DNA from: Edwardsiella tarda ATCC 15947 = NBRC 105688
GTDB lineage: Bacteria > Pseudomonadota > Gammaproteobacteria > Enterobacterales > Enterobacteriaceae
NCBI RefSeq assembly: GCF_003113495.2
Contig: NZ_CP084506.1
Span: 1,488,001-1,552,000, forward strand
Length of the DNA stretch: 64,000 nt
Direction of reading: 5' to 3'
Both the position numbers and the translations under genes were made by a program. How positions within the stretch are numbered: position 1 is the first letter of the stretch; the number at the start of each line of letters is the position of its first letter. The notes beneath the pieces were generated by a model that was not told the origin of the DNA, did not search any database, and worked only from the letters and a program-made list of their open reading frames with translations. This document shows, in pieces, positions 26,040 through 35,201 of this stretch.

Positions 26040-28121
26040 TTAGAAGGTGTAGTCGACGCCCAGCGTGACGGAACGCCCCGGCGCGGGCTGGCGTCCCCAA
26101 GGGCTGGTATCGATCCCGCGGTAGTAATAGTCCTTATTCAACAGGTTATTCACGGTGAGGTAGCCGGACAGTTGGCTATCTCGGTCATGATATAGCTGCT
26201 GAGTCACCTGAGCGTTCCAGACGGTATAGGCGGGCAGGCGTCCGGCATCGCCCTTCGCCGACTCCTCGCGGCTATTCTCTTTGTCGGAGAAGGCGGCGCT
26301 GTAATAGTACGCGGAGAGCGCGAAGGTGGTGTCACGCCACTGGTAACGGCCATCTAGCACCAGCTGGTGGCGGGAGGCATAAGGCATCTGGCGACCGGCG
26401 TTGGCGCCGACCAATTGCTGGCTGTCAAGGTAGGCGTAACCGGCGTGCAGTTTCAGCCCATCGAGAAAGGCGGGGGAATAGAAGGCCTCCAGCTCGATGC
26501 CTTGATAACGCGCCCGCCCCAGGTTGACGAAGGTGGCGCTGGCGTTGTCGTAGATGATCTTACTGTCCGTGTAGTCGATGCGGTAGTAGTCGGCCTGTAG
26601 GCTGAGGGTCGTCCAGGGGGTATAACGCACCCCGGATTCGTAGTTCCACGCTAATTCCGCGCCACGTTGCCCGCCCTTGACGATCTGAGTGACCTGTGGG
26701 GCGCGCAGACTCTTCTGGGCGTTGGCATACAGGAACCAGGAGGGGGTCGCCTGATAGCCGAGAGTGATCCCGGGCAGCCACTGTTGATCGCGGTTCTTCA
26801 CGACCTGGCCGCTTTGATTATCGCGATAGTGTTCGTTGACCTGTTCGAAGCGTATCCCGGGGGTGAGGGTTAGGCTGTCGTCGAATAGCATCACGGCATC
26901 GCTGAGGTAGCCAGCCACCCCCTGATTGCGGAATTTCCAATCACGCGTAACCTGATCCGGGCGCGCGCTGGTCAGATAGTGGCGCTGGACCAGATAGTCG
27001 ATATTTTCATCGATTAAGCGAGCCCCCAGGGTGATCTTCTGGTTGATGGCGCTTCCCCCGTGGTACAGCGTCAGGCGGGGTTCGGTGCCCCAGACCTTGA
27101 AGTCGCGCGGCGAGCTTTGTTTGATGTCCGCCGGACGATCCGGCGCCCAGACTAATCCCGGCTGCTGGCTCAGGCCGACGTCGAAACTGCGGTGTGACAG
27201 GTGGCCGAACAGCGTCCAGTTGAACTCCCCCGAGTCGAAGGGACCGACCCGATCCAATAGGGTGTTATAGACCGCGCTCAGGCGTTGAGTACGCCCCTGA
27301 TAACCATCTTGCAGGCGGGTGCTCTGGGTCCGATCCTGTTGGTAATCCGCGCTAGAGAGGGCGCCGGGAAGTTGGGCATCGGCATCGTAGTACTGGTAGG
27401 TCAGATTCAGACTGCTGTCATCGTTAATGTTCCACAACCCCTTGATGCGGTAGTTTTGCACGGTTTGTCGGCTGTGCTGACGGAACGCGCTACCCTTGAT
27501 CAGATTGCCCTCGATCTGGAGGCCGACACGATCATTCAACATACCGCCGCTACTGAGGTAGGTGTCATATAGATTGCGGCCATGGCCCGCCAGCGTCGTG
27601 CGCTGTGACATGGTATTCGTCCAACGGAGGGGAATGGGCTTACTGATGATGTTGATCACCCCGCCGACGTTGTTCGGTCCATACTGTACCGCCGCGCCGC
27701 CGCGTACTACGTCGATGCGATCGATGGTCTGGAAGGTGACCGGGAACAGGGACAATCCCGTTTGACCATAGGGCGCCAATGCCAGCGGGATGCCATCGAG
27801 CAACATCTGCACGTAGCCGCTACGGCTGTCCTGCAGGCCGCGCACGGCGATCTGTGCCAGTATTCCGGTGCCGGTTTCATCTTGAATTTTCACGTTGGGA
27901 ACGTGCTGCAAGGCGTCATCAATGGAGCGGTTGGCATCCTGTGTCAGCTGTTGGTTACTGATGACGCTACGGCTACCGGGGTAGGTTTTCACCGCCTCGG
28001 CGCGCGCATCGCCCAGTAGATTGCCGCTAACGATGACGCGCTCCTCGGCATGGGCGGTACTGAGTCCGGCCAGCAGTAGGGCGACAGCGACGGGGTTGAG
28101 AGCGTAGCCAGCTATTTTCAT
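26040..28121 (-). CDS. TonB-dependent ferric-siderophore receptor
   Basis: A 693-residue outer-membrane receptor with a signal peptide (cut after STAHA), a TonB box close to the new N-terminus (EERVIVSG), and a plug domain (about 45-165: DALQHVPNVKIQDETGTG, IDRIDVVRGGAAVQYGPNNV). A 22-strand barrel follows and ends in ...VTLGVDYTF. It resembles the FecA/PvuA group that takes up citrate-based siderophores. A Fur-like site lies upstream, and siderophore biosynthesis genes precede it on the same strand, so it is probably the vibrioferrin-type (PvuA-like) receptor. The exact ligand is not shown by sequence. Confidence 0.9.
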   Translation of the reverse strand: MKIAGYALNPVAVALLLAGLSTAHAEERVIVSGNLLGDARAEAVKTYPGSRSVISNQQLTQDANRSIDDALQHVPNVKIQDETGTGILAQIAVRGLQDSRSGYVQMLLDGIPLALAPYGQTGLSLFPVTFQTIDRIDVVRGGAAVQYGPNNVGGVINIISKPIPLRWTNTMSQRTTLAGHGRNLYDTYLSSGGMLNDRVGLQIEGNLIKGSAFRQHSRQTVQNYRIKGLWNINDDSSLNLTYQYYDADAQLPGALSSADYQQDRTQSTRLQDGYQGRTQRLSAVYNTLLDRVGPFDSGEFNWTLFGHLSHRSFDVGLSQQPGLVWAPDRPADIKQSSPRDFKVWGTEPRLTLYHGGSAINQKITLGARLIDENIDYLVQRHYLTSARPDQVTRDWKFRNQGVAGYLSDAVMLFDDSLTLTPGIRFEQVNEHYRDNQSGQVVKNRDQQWLPGITLGYQATPSWFLYANAQKSLRAPQVTQIVKGGQRGAELAWNYESGVRYTPWTTLSLQADYYRIDYTDSKIIYDNASATFVNLGRARYQGIELEAFYSPAFLDGLKLHAGYAYLDSQQLVGANAGRQMPYASRHQLVLDGRYQWRDTTFALSAYYYSAAFSDKENSREESAKGDAGRLPAYTVWNAQVTQQLYHDRDSQLSGYLTVNNLLNKDYYYRGIDTSPWGRQPAPGRSVTLGVDYTF

Positions 28122-28159
28122 TACTATCCCTTACTTAGTCTAATTATAAAAATGATGAG

Positions 28160-28178
28160 TGTTTTTATTCTCATTATT
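28160..28178 (-). promoter_or_regulatory. Imperfect Fur box upstream of the receptor gene
   Basis: On the - strand AATAATGAGAATAAAAACA matches 12 of 19 positions of the Fur consensus GATAATGATAATCATTATC. It lies about 40 bases before the receptor start, which suggests a separate iron-regulated promoter for the receptor. Confidence 0.5.
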
Positions 28179-28187
28179 GGGCGCACT

Positions 28188-28207
28188 ACGCCGCCAGTTG
28201 GCGGCGT
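28188..28207 (-). terminator. Hairpin between binding-protein and receptor genes
   Basis: ACGCCGCC and GGCGGCGT (28188-28195 and 28200-28207) form an 8-bp stem with a 4-base loop immediately after the stop of the binding-protein reading frame. No T run follows, so it may only weaken read-through to the receptor gene. Confidence 0.4.
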
Positions 28208-29361
28208 TCAGGACGCCGCATCGGCCTGGAGAAAGAACAGGCCATGCACGTCGATACCGGCGAACTGCCGGTACCAAATCTGCAAGTCACGCTGTGGATC
28301 GACATCGTGGAAACGCGCCGGGTGGAGGAACTTGGCGATGGCCTCCAGGGCGATGACGTTGAACGGGCTGTCATAGAACTGGTGATACACCGCCATCACC
28401 CGCCCCTGGCGGACGGCCGGCAGCGTGTCGAAGCCGCGCCGCGTCAACAGCTGTTGTAGACGTGGGCGGGTGTCGGCCTCACTGGCCTGATAGCCGAGGG
28501 GGGACCCGCCAACGACAGGCCGCCGCGCTGGCTCCAGTCGGCGCCACTGAGTAGGTAGTAGTCGGGACGGGCGGCGATCAACTGTTCGCTATTGATGTCG
28601 CCGCCGTGCTCGGGAACGCGGTCAGCCAGTAGGTTGCGGCCCCCGGCGGCGCTGATGAAGCGTCCGAAACCGCCGCGACCGAAGACCGCGCAGCAGGTAT
28701 TACCGGTCATGCCGGCATGGTTTTCGAACACCACGCCGGGGCGCTCGTCGTCAGGGAGAGTGGCGATGCGCTGTTGTACGCGGGCGAGTCGTTGCTGGTA
28801 ATGTGCGATGAAGCGTTCGGCATTGGCCGACTCACCGAGGGCCTCGCCCAGCAGACGTAGGGAGGGAACGGTGTTATGCAACGGCTGGCGGCGGAAGTCG
28901 ATGAACAGCGTCGCGATGCCACTACGCGCTAATAGATCCAGGGTGCCACTCTCCCGCAGCCGAGGCAGTAGGCCGAGATCGAAGATGGCCAGATCGGGAC
29001 GCAGCGGCAGCAGAAACTCGACGCTGAGATCGCTGCGGTAGGGGTTGGCGAACACGGGGATCTGCGCCAGGTGCGGGTAACGCTGGGCGTAGCGGCGCGC
29101 CATGTCCGGCGCGCGTCGACGCAGTGAGTCATCCCAGGCGACGATGCCGCGTAGCGGATCGTTGGGGCGCAACAGGCTCATCGCCAGTAACAGACGGCTG
29201 TCGCCTAGCACCACGCGCTGTGCGGGCGCATTGAGGGTGACCTGACGTCCGGCCAGATCGGTGAGCGTCAGGGGGGCTGCGCGTAGTGCCGGTACGGCGC
29301 ACCCCAGCATCAGGGCGAGCAACCAGGGCATGAAAGACATGGGCTTCATAACGGATCTCAT
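28208..29361 (-). pseudogene. Siderophore ABC transporter binding protein, frameshifted
   Basis: The gene encodes a periplasmic ferric-siderophore binding protein (signal peptide to about ALRA; LTDLAGRQVTLNAPAQRVVL; VFENHAGMTGNTCCAVFGRG). The main frame ends early at 28444. The expected C-terminus (LLTRRGFDTLPAVRQGRVMAVYHQFYDSPFN ... LFFLQADAAS) continues in another frame to 28208. The switch falls at a run of six C on the coding strand (28498-28503). Seven would give GPPLGYQASEADTRPRL and one continuous protein of about 384 residues. The 1154-base span is one base short of whole codons. Start 29361 or 29349. If real, uptake through this transporter is impaired. Confidence 0.85.
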
Positions 29362-29398
29362 GCAGATAGTGATCGGGACAGGATGGTGGCCATGGGTC

Positions 29399-30571
29399 TC
29401 ATACCAGCCAAACCGTGTGCGGCGCGGCGTGCATCAGGAAGTGCCGATGAGAGATGTTCCAGGCGTAGGCCCCCGCCAACGGGAAGACTAGCCAGTCACC
29501 CGGAGCCAGTGCGGATATGGGTTGGCGACGCGCGAGCACATCCTTGGGCGTGCATAGCTGGCCGACGAGGGTGACGCGTTGATCGCGGATTTGCGCGGGC
29601 GTCTCGCGGCGTACCACCTGGAATGGATGGTCGTGCCCCTGGGCCACCGGGGTGCGGAAGTGGTGAGTGCCGCCATGGCCGATGGCGAACCACTCGCCCA
29701 AGTTACGTTTGATGTCCAATACCTCCATAACATAGTAGCCACAGGGGGCGCTGATGTAGCGTCCGCACTCGAAGCGCAGCAGCCAGGACGTCGCCTGGCA
29801 GGCGTGGCGGACGGCGGGCAGGCGTTGGCAGAAGTCGTCCCAGTCGAAGTGGTGGCTCGGATCGCGGTAGTTGATGCCGAAACCACCGCCGAGATTGACC
29901 ATCTCGATCGATAACTGAAATTGCCGGCACCACTGCCCGACCTGTGTCAGGCAGTGCTGGATCAATGCCAGATGGTTGTCGACGCTGAGTTGGTGGGAGA
30001 GTAGATGGAAGTGGAACCCGCGTAGCCTCAGCCAGCGGCAGTCGGCGATCAACCGCAGCGCCGCGGCCAGATCGGTGGTGTCCAGGCCGAAGGGCGTCGG
30101 CCTGCCAGCCATCATCAGCGGGGTATCTGTCCCGCCGGGTAAGGGGATATTCATCCGTAATAACAGGGGCAGTACCTGGCGCCGCTGCTCGGCCAGCATG
30201 GCCAGGCGCTGCAACTCGCTGAGGCTCTCGACATGCAAGGCGTCGACTTTCAGCTCACAGGCTAACGCCAATTCGCTGGTCAATTTGCCGGGGCCGCCGA
30301 ACAGTAATTTGCTGTCCAGCGACTGCTGTGCGAGCCAGGCCAGCTCCCCCCCGGAGGCCGCCTCAAAGCCATCGACCCATGGTGCCAGGGTGCGTAGGAT
30401 CGGCGCTTCGGCGTTGGCCTTGGCGGCGTAAAATAGCTCACAGCCTATGGGTAGCCGATGTTTCATGTCGGCGATGCGTTCACGCAACGCCGTGAGATCA
30501 TACAGATAAGCACAAAACGGGCTGTGTTGCTGTTGCAGCTTACGGATTTCACGTCGTACGGCGGGGGTCAT
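29399..30571 (-). CDS. PLP-dependent decarboxylase of siderophore synthesis (PvsE/AcsE-like)
   Basis: A 390-residue fold-type III PLP decarboxylase of the diaminopimelate/ornithine decarboxylase family. Its lysine lies in ELFYAAKANAEAPILR, the glycine-rich phosphate region in VNLGGGFGINY, and the C-terminal active-site segment is LCTPKDVLA with PLAGAYAWN. In vibrioferrin and achromobactin pathways the counterpart decarboxylates serine (free or citryl-bound) to supply ethanolamine. The start at 30571 forms an ATGA overlap with the preceding synthetase gene. A longer frame upstream lies inside that gene and is rejected. Confidence 0.85.
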   Translation of the reverse strand: MTPAVRREIRKLQQQHSPFCAYLYDLTALRERIADMKHRLPIGCELFYAAKANAEAPILRTLAPWVDGFEAASGGELAWLAQQSLDSKLLFGGPGKLTSELALACELKVDALHVESLSELQRLAMLAEQRRQVLPLLLRMNIPLPGGTDTPLMMAGRPTPFGLDTTDLAAALRLIADCRWLRLRGFHFHLLSHQLSVDNHLALIQHCLTQVGQWCRQFQLSIEMVNLGGGFGINYRDPSHHFDWDDFCQRLPAVRHACQATSWLLRFECGRYISAPCGYYVMEVLDIKRNLGEWFAIGHGGTHHFRTPVAQGHDHPFQVVRRETPAQIRDQRVTLVGQLCTPKDVLARRQPISALAPGDWLVFPLAGAYAWNISHRHFLMHAAPHTVWLV

Positions 30572-32328
30572 GGACGGCTCCTCATCGGATGGGCTAAGGG
30601 GGTGTAGTCGGACTGCCGATCGCGACGTTGCAGTAGTCGCGTCCGCAGGTTGTTTTTGCTGGGGAGCGGAGCGCCTGCCAGTAGCGCGGCGATCTCCGGC
30701 TGATGGCGCCAGGCTTGCAGATGGTGCGCCAGGCGATCCCAGAGGCGCTGCTCCAGCGAGCGATCGCCGTCCGCCAAGCGGAATAGAGCCTCGGAGAGGT
30801 GATTGACGAACAGGCAGTAGGCGATGCGTTGCCAACCCTGATGGCGGCTATACCACACCGACTGGCGAGCCGCGTCGGACAGGGAGGCCAGGCGGCTGGC
30901 ATCCCATTGGCTTCGATCGAGCTTGGTTCCCTCCAGGTCGCGTAGCCACAGGCGGCAGGGCAGGTGCGCTTCCAGCCCGATCAACACATTTTGTAGATGC
31001 GGCTCGAAGACAATCCCCTGGTCGAAGAAGGCCGACAGGACGCTGGGGAGTAGCAGGCTCAGATAGCGATCCAGCCAGAGTTGCGCCGTCTCCGCGTACT
31101 CGAGACCGCGTAGGGCGGCCAGTTCTCGGATAAGGTGGCGCAGCGGGCTGTCACCGTCGCGGTCGAGGCCAAAGAGAGTACCGGCTAGGTGCGCCTGGTC
31201 GCTCTGCCGAACGCTGGGGGGCAGAGCCTGGCGATACAGGATGCCGAAACACTCTTGCAGGTGGCATACCGCCGCCTGTTCGTGCGCTTGGGCGAGGGGG
31301 CTGAAGTCGAGGGTCGTCGCGTTGGGTTCGCGCAATATGCTCAGGCCGGGAACCGCACGCTCAAGCCACCGGAAGGCGTCGTCGAGCAGGGCGCTTAGGG
31401 TGACGGCGCTCTCGAGTTCGTACCAGGCGTTCTTGCGCACGCAGTTGGTCAGCCGTACATGGATCGAGCACTTGAGGAACCACGGCAAGGTGGGGTGAAA
31501 CAGGGTACGCACCGATGAGGTCGGTAGCAGCGCCGTGCCGCGTGCGCCGAGCGGGGTGATCATCCCCTGGCGGACGGCGCGGAGGTACAGCGGAGAGCGC
31601 ATAATGTGCTCGACTTCCCAGGGATGGCAGGGGTACAGATTGTGCGCACCGCTCAATTCGTACAGTAGCGCGCCGATGTCGTCGTGTCCTTGCTGGCTGA
31701 GCAGACAGGGATCGATGCGAAACCAGAACAGCGGAAAGCGGGCGCCGACCTCGGGGGAACAGGCCAGCAGGGCGCGTGGGTCGACGCCGCTGCGGCTCTT
31801 TGGACTGGGGTGCAGCGGATGTCCCCAGATCAGGCTCTGCTCACTGCCGATGTAGTCGGGCGTCGGGCGGAAGTCGTCGGCCAGGAAGGTCGCCGTCACG
31901 GCGCTACTGTTGGCGATCTGCTCGGCCAACTCCGCGTTATGATCCACCCCAAGGCGTGCGGCCATCTCGCGTTGTAGTAGCGCGCAGGCCTGTGTTGGCG
32001 TCAGCGGCCGCCAGGCTTGGCCAAAGCGTTTCACAAAGGGGACCTGATCGAAGTCACCACGTCCCAGCAGGCTCCAGCGTCGCGCCTTGACGGCCAAGAG
32101 GCAGGCGCTCGCGGGAAGCGTCAGGCGTATGGGCTCGCCCTCTATTAAGGGAGAACTCAACGCCTGGGGGATGTCGCCACGTGGGCACAGATGTACGCCG
32201 TCGTCGCCGAGGGCGAATTCGCGGATATAGCAATTGAGCAGGGCGGTAAAAGTGGCGTGGCAGGCCGCCGTGTAAGGCTCGCGCTGCTCGCTGGCGACAG
32301 GGTTAGGCGTCAGGGCATCGGTAGTCAT
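30568..32328 (-). CDS. NIS siderophore synthetase, IucA/IucC family (PvsD-like)
   Basis: A 586-residue NRPS-independent siderophore synthetase that forms amide or ester bonds with citrate using ATP. Family motifs are GHPLHPSPKSRSG (nucleotide loop, about residues 168-180), CHPWEVEHI, LLPTSSVRTL, FLKCSIHVRLTN and the acidic FEPHLQNVLIGLE. By position it corresponds to PvsD of the vibrioferrin cluster. It has a good AGGAG ribosome site and overlaps the exporter gene by 26 bases. Confidence 0.88.
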   Translation of the reverse strand: MTTDALTPNPVASEQREPYTAACHATFTALLNCYIREFALGDDGVHLCPRGDIPQALSSPLIEGEPIRLTLPASACLLAVKARRWSLLGRGDFDQVPFVKRFGQAWRPLTPTQACALLQREMAARLGVDHNAELAEQIANSSAVTATFLADDFRPTPDYIGSEQSLIWGHPLHPSPKSRSGVDPRALLACSPEVGARFPLFWFRIDPCLLSQQGHDDIGALLYELSGAHNLYPCHPWEVEHIMRSPLYLRAVRQGMITPLGARGTALLPTSSVRTLFHPTLPWFLKCSIHVRLTNCVRKNAWYELESAVTLSALLDDAFRWLERAVPGLSILREPNATTLDFSPLAQAHEQAAVCHLQECFGILYRQALPPSVRQSDQAHLAGTLFGLDRDGDSPLRHLIRELAALRGLEYAETAQLWLDRYLSLLLPSVLSAFFDQGIVFEPHLQNVLIGLEAHLPCRLWLRDLEGTKLDRSQWDASRLASLSDAARQSVWYSRHQGWQRIAYCLFVNHLSEALFRLADGDRSLEQRLWDRLAHHLQAWRHQPEIAALLAGAPLPSKNNLRTRLLQRRDRQSDYTPLAHPMRSRP

Positions 32329-33487
32329 GGCAAGGCTCCTTAAAGGGGAAAAGCAGGCAGAGCGCCAGCGCGGCCAGGGCCGCGGCGGCAGAGGCGATAA
32401 ACGGGGCGGCCGGCGAGAAGCGGGCGCTTAAGCCGGCAGCACACAGGCCTGCCGCGACGCCGGCCCATTTGGCGCTGGCGTCCAATTGCGCCAGACGGTA
32501 GGCGGCATCGTGGTCACGCAGACGCGTGGCGATGTGGCGATTGAGGCCGATATAGGTCATCAGCATTCCCAGTCCGAAGAGGGTACGGGCAGCCAGTAAC
32601 GCGGCGATGGTGCTGAGGTGACCTTGCCATAGGGCGGACAGTGCCAACATGCCCAGTCCCCAGGCGAGCGGGCGCCGCGTCGCGCGCGTCCGTTGCACCA
32701 TGGGGAGCAATAACAGATACAGCAGATGAGGCCAGCTATAGAGCACGCCGATCAGCGCCGGTTGCCTGACCCAGCCCTGGGCGTAGGGCAAGAAATAGGG
32801 AAAGGTGGTGACCATGGCGAAGCTGAACAGAAATTGTAACGTGAGCAGGATGCCGTAATCCGTCGGCGCGGAAGAGGGGGATGCGCGCCTGCGTCGCTTG
32901 GGGAGCGCGCTCGGTGTCGCGTGGTGCACGCGCTGATCGTCCGGTAATCCCAGGCTGAGCAACAAGCCAGCCAGCGGCAACAGCGCGAGCCATAGCCAGA
33001 GCGTTTGCGCCGCGTGTATCCCGTCTTGCCCCAGCGCCAATCCGAGGAGTGGTGGGGCGCTTAGCAGGGCCAGTCGAGCAGAGAACTGTGTCCAGTTGAG
33101 CGCGTGCGCCAACGCTTCACCCGGATAGTGACGGTACAGGTAGCCATTGGCGGCGGCCAAGGTCCCACCGGCCAAACCTTGCAGGAGTAAGGCCATGATC
33201 AGCCAAGGCAATGAGGGCGCGGCGCCAGCCAGGATGAAGGCCAGCGTTAGCCCCAGCAGCGCTCGTTGTAACGACAGGCGGCAACCATAGCGATCGGCGA
33301 AGCGCCCCCAGAACGGTGCGCTCAGCGCCATGACGACCGTCGGTAGCGTGTAGAGCAGGCCGATCCAGGGACTGGCGGGCGCAATGTGGAAACCGCGCAG
33401 TAGGGCTGGCAGAAACAGCGGTACGCCGAGGACGGTGAACGCCGCGAGAAAATGGCAAGCCAGAACGATAGGCAGGATCGGTACCAT
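32303..33487 (-). CDS. MFS siderophore exporter (PvsC-like)
   Basis: A 394-residue, 12-segment major facilitator protein (FLAAFTVLGVPLFLPALL, FWGRFADRYGCRLSLQRALL between segments 2 and 3). Its place between two siderophore synthetase genes matches PvsC, the vibrioferrin exporter. The ATG at 33487 is one base after the stop of the upstream synthetase gene. A longer in-frame start inside that gene is not needed. Confidence 0.85.
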   Translation of the reverse strand: MVPILPIVLACHFLAAFTVLGVPLFLPALLRGFHIAPASPWIGLLYTLPTVVMALSAPFWGRFADRYGCRLSLQRALLGLTLAFILAGAAPSLPWLIMALLLQGLAGGTLAAANGYLYRHYPGEALAHALNWTQFSARLALLSAPPLLGLALGQDGIHAAQTLWLWLALLPLAGLLLSLGLPDDQRVHHATPSALPKRRRRASPSSAPTDYGILLTLQFLFSFAMVTTFPYFLPYAQGWVRQPALIGVLYSWPHLLYLLLLPMVQRTRATRRPLAWGLGMLALSALWQGHLSTIAALLAARTLFGLGMLMTYIGLNRHIATRLRDHDAAYRLAQLDASAKWAGVAAGLCAAGLSARFSPAAPFIASAAAALAALALCLLFPFKEPCHDYRCPDA

Positions 33488-33488
33488 G

Positions 33489-35201
33489 CTACGCCGTCTC
33501 GCTACGCAGGAAGTTCGGGCCGCTGTGGCCATAAAACTTATTGATGTCCGCCGCCCCCGAGGCGCGCTTACTGAGCAGGCTGCCGCTTTGTAGGAGATAC
33601 TTCACCGGCTGACGGGGATCGTCGAACAGCACGTGGCGCGCAAAAGCGGTCTCGACGCCCTGACTCGCCAGCTTCTCCAGGGTTTGTGCCAGGGCTTGAC
33701 GCAGTGTTCGATAGGCGGCGGAACGCTCCAGTTCACCGGCGGCGGCGAGGCTTTCCAGCACGGCCGCCAGATCGAGTTGTAAGGTGATGGTAATGAACAT
33801 CTGCGCCAGCGCCTGCTCGTCATCCACGCAGATACGTTCGTCGCGCAGCAGAACGAGGCGTTCGGCCAGATCGGGGCAGGCGGCTCGAAAACGGGGCGGC
33901 CATAGGCGGGCGGCGTCGTTGTCTTTCATCATCAGCGTCAGTGGCTGACCGGGAACCAGGCTGAGCATGGCGTTTTGTTGATTGGACTCTAGCGCGATGC
34001 CGTAACGTAGCCAGAGGGTCAGGTGGACCTCGGCCATTAGCGAACAGTATTCCTGCCACCATGCGGTGAGTGAGGGCATGCCGGGTTGAGCGAGCACGAA
34101 GCGCAGGTAGCTGCGTCCATCGGGTAGCCGGCTGCCGAGGGCTGCCACCGGTGCCAGCGTTTCGTCGGCGCGAGGCGCCGGGTAGCGGCGCAGTAGGAAG
34201 GCCAGTAGCCTATTGTCGCCGACGTGAGCGCCAACGCTTTCGTCGACGTGGCGTAGACGTCCGCACAGTAACGGATCGCGTCGCGCCAGCCGTGGCAGAA
34301 GGTCGGCGAACCATTGCCCGTCATACAGCGTCGATGGCTTGATGAGACGTAGATTTTTCTGCCCTAAGGTGCGCATCGCCAAGGGAACCTTGATATGGCA
34401 AGTGGGGTCGTCGGCGAGCTGGACGGTGCGGACCGATAGCGTGGGATAGACCGTGAGATACGCCGCGGGCGCCGCCAGGCTGCCGGGCGGTAGCGCGTCG
34501 AGCTGTGGCCAGGTCAGTGGATGTACCGGCAGCAGGATATGGTGGGCGACGAGACGAGGATCCAGCCCAACCTGTGCCGGTTGCGGCCACCAGGTTGGCA
34601 GCGGCTGATCGTCGCAAAGGGTCACGGCTGCGCGGGGGACGGCCAGCCAACGCAGGGCGAAGCTGGGGGCAAACTCAGGGGCGTAGGCACGTAATTGCTC
34701 GGCGTTGAAGCCGAACTTGGCGCGGGCGGTGGGGTAATAGGGGTGGTCGAGGAAGCTGGCCATGCGATCGGCATGGCGTAGACGCTCGCCCCAGCTACAG
34801 CGCGCCAGATCGGGCGTTAAGGCGGCGGCCTGTTCGGTGAAGATGGCGCGGCAGAGTTCACCCTGCTGACAGGCGGCGTCAGCCTCGGCACGGTAGGCGG
34901 CATACAGCTGGCGCGCCTCGGGATCGTCCGCCGGTGTCAGGCGTGTCAGCCATGCCTCGTAACCTGAACAGTCACGCCACTCCCCGGCGTGCCGCTCCTG
35001 CCAGTGGGGGGCGGCGGCGCGCCAGGATTGCATATAGTCATGCGGGAGCACAGCCAGGCGCAGTGGGACGGAGAGGTGCGTGGCGTACAGCCAGTGGATA
35101 TCCCCCTCTTGGCGCAGCGTCGCCTGGCTCACGAGGCCGGCGACATCCTCGCGAAGGCAGGCGTCGATGATGCGCTGCGTAATATAGTGGCGTTGATTCA
35201 T
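33489..35201 (-). CDS. NIS siderophore synthetase, IucA/IucC family (PvsB-like)
   Basis: A 570-residue second NRPS-independent synthetase, more divergent than the other. Recognisable motifs are LLPVHPLTWPQL, YPTLSVRTVQL, HIKVPLAMRTLGQKNLR (nucleotide/citrate region), the ALESNQQNAML segment with acidic metal-binding surroundings and LMMKDNDAARLW. By order it corresponds to PvsB. Its ATG overlaps the upstream ATP-grasp gene stop (ATGA). Confidence 0.87.
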   Translation of the reverse strand: MNQRHYITQRIIDACLREDVAGLVSQATLRQEGDIHWLYATHLSVPLRLAVLPHDYMQSWRAAAPHWQERHAGEWRDCSGYEAWLTRLTPADDPEARQLYAAYRAEADAACQQGELCRAIFTEQAAALTPDLARCSWGERLRHADRMASFLDHPYYPTARAKFGFNAEQLRAYAPEFAPSFALRWLAVPRAAVTLCDDQPLPTWWPQPAQVGLDPRLVAHHILLPVHPLTWPQLDALPPGSLAAPAAYLTVYPTLSVRTVQLADDPTCHIKVPLAMRTLGQKNLRLIKPSTLYDGQWFADLLPRLARRDPLLCGRLRHVDESVGAHVGDNRLLAFLLRRYPAPRADETLAPVAALGSRLPDGRSYLRFVLAQPGMPSLTAWWQEYCSLMAEVHLTLWLRYGIALESNQQNAMLSLVPGQPLTLMMKDNDAARLWPPRFRAACPDLAERLVLLRDERICVDDEQALAQMFITITLQLDLAAVLESLAAAGELERSAAYRTLRQALAQTLEKLASQGVETAFARHVLFDDPRQPVKYLLQSGSLLSKRASGAADINKFYGHSGPNFLRSETA

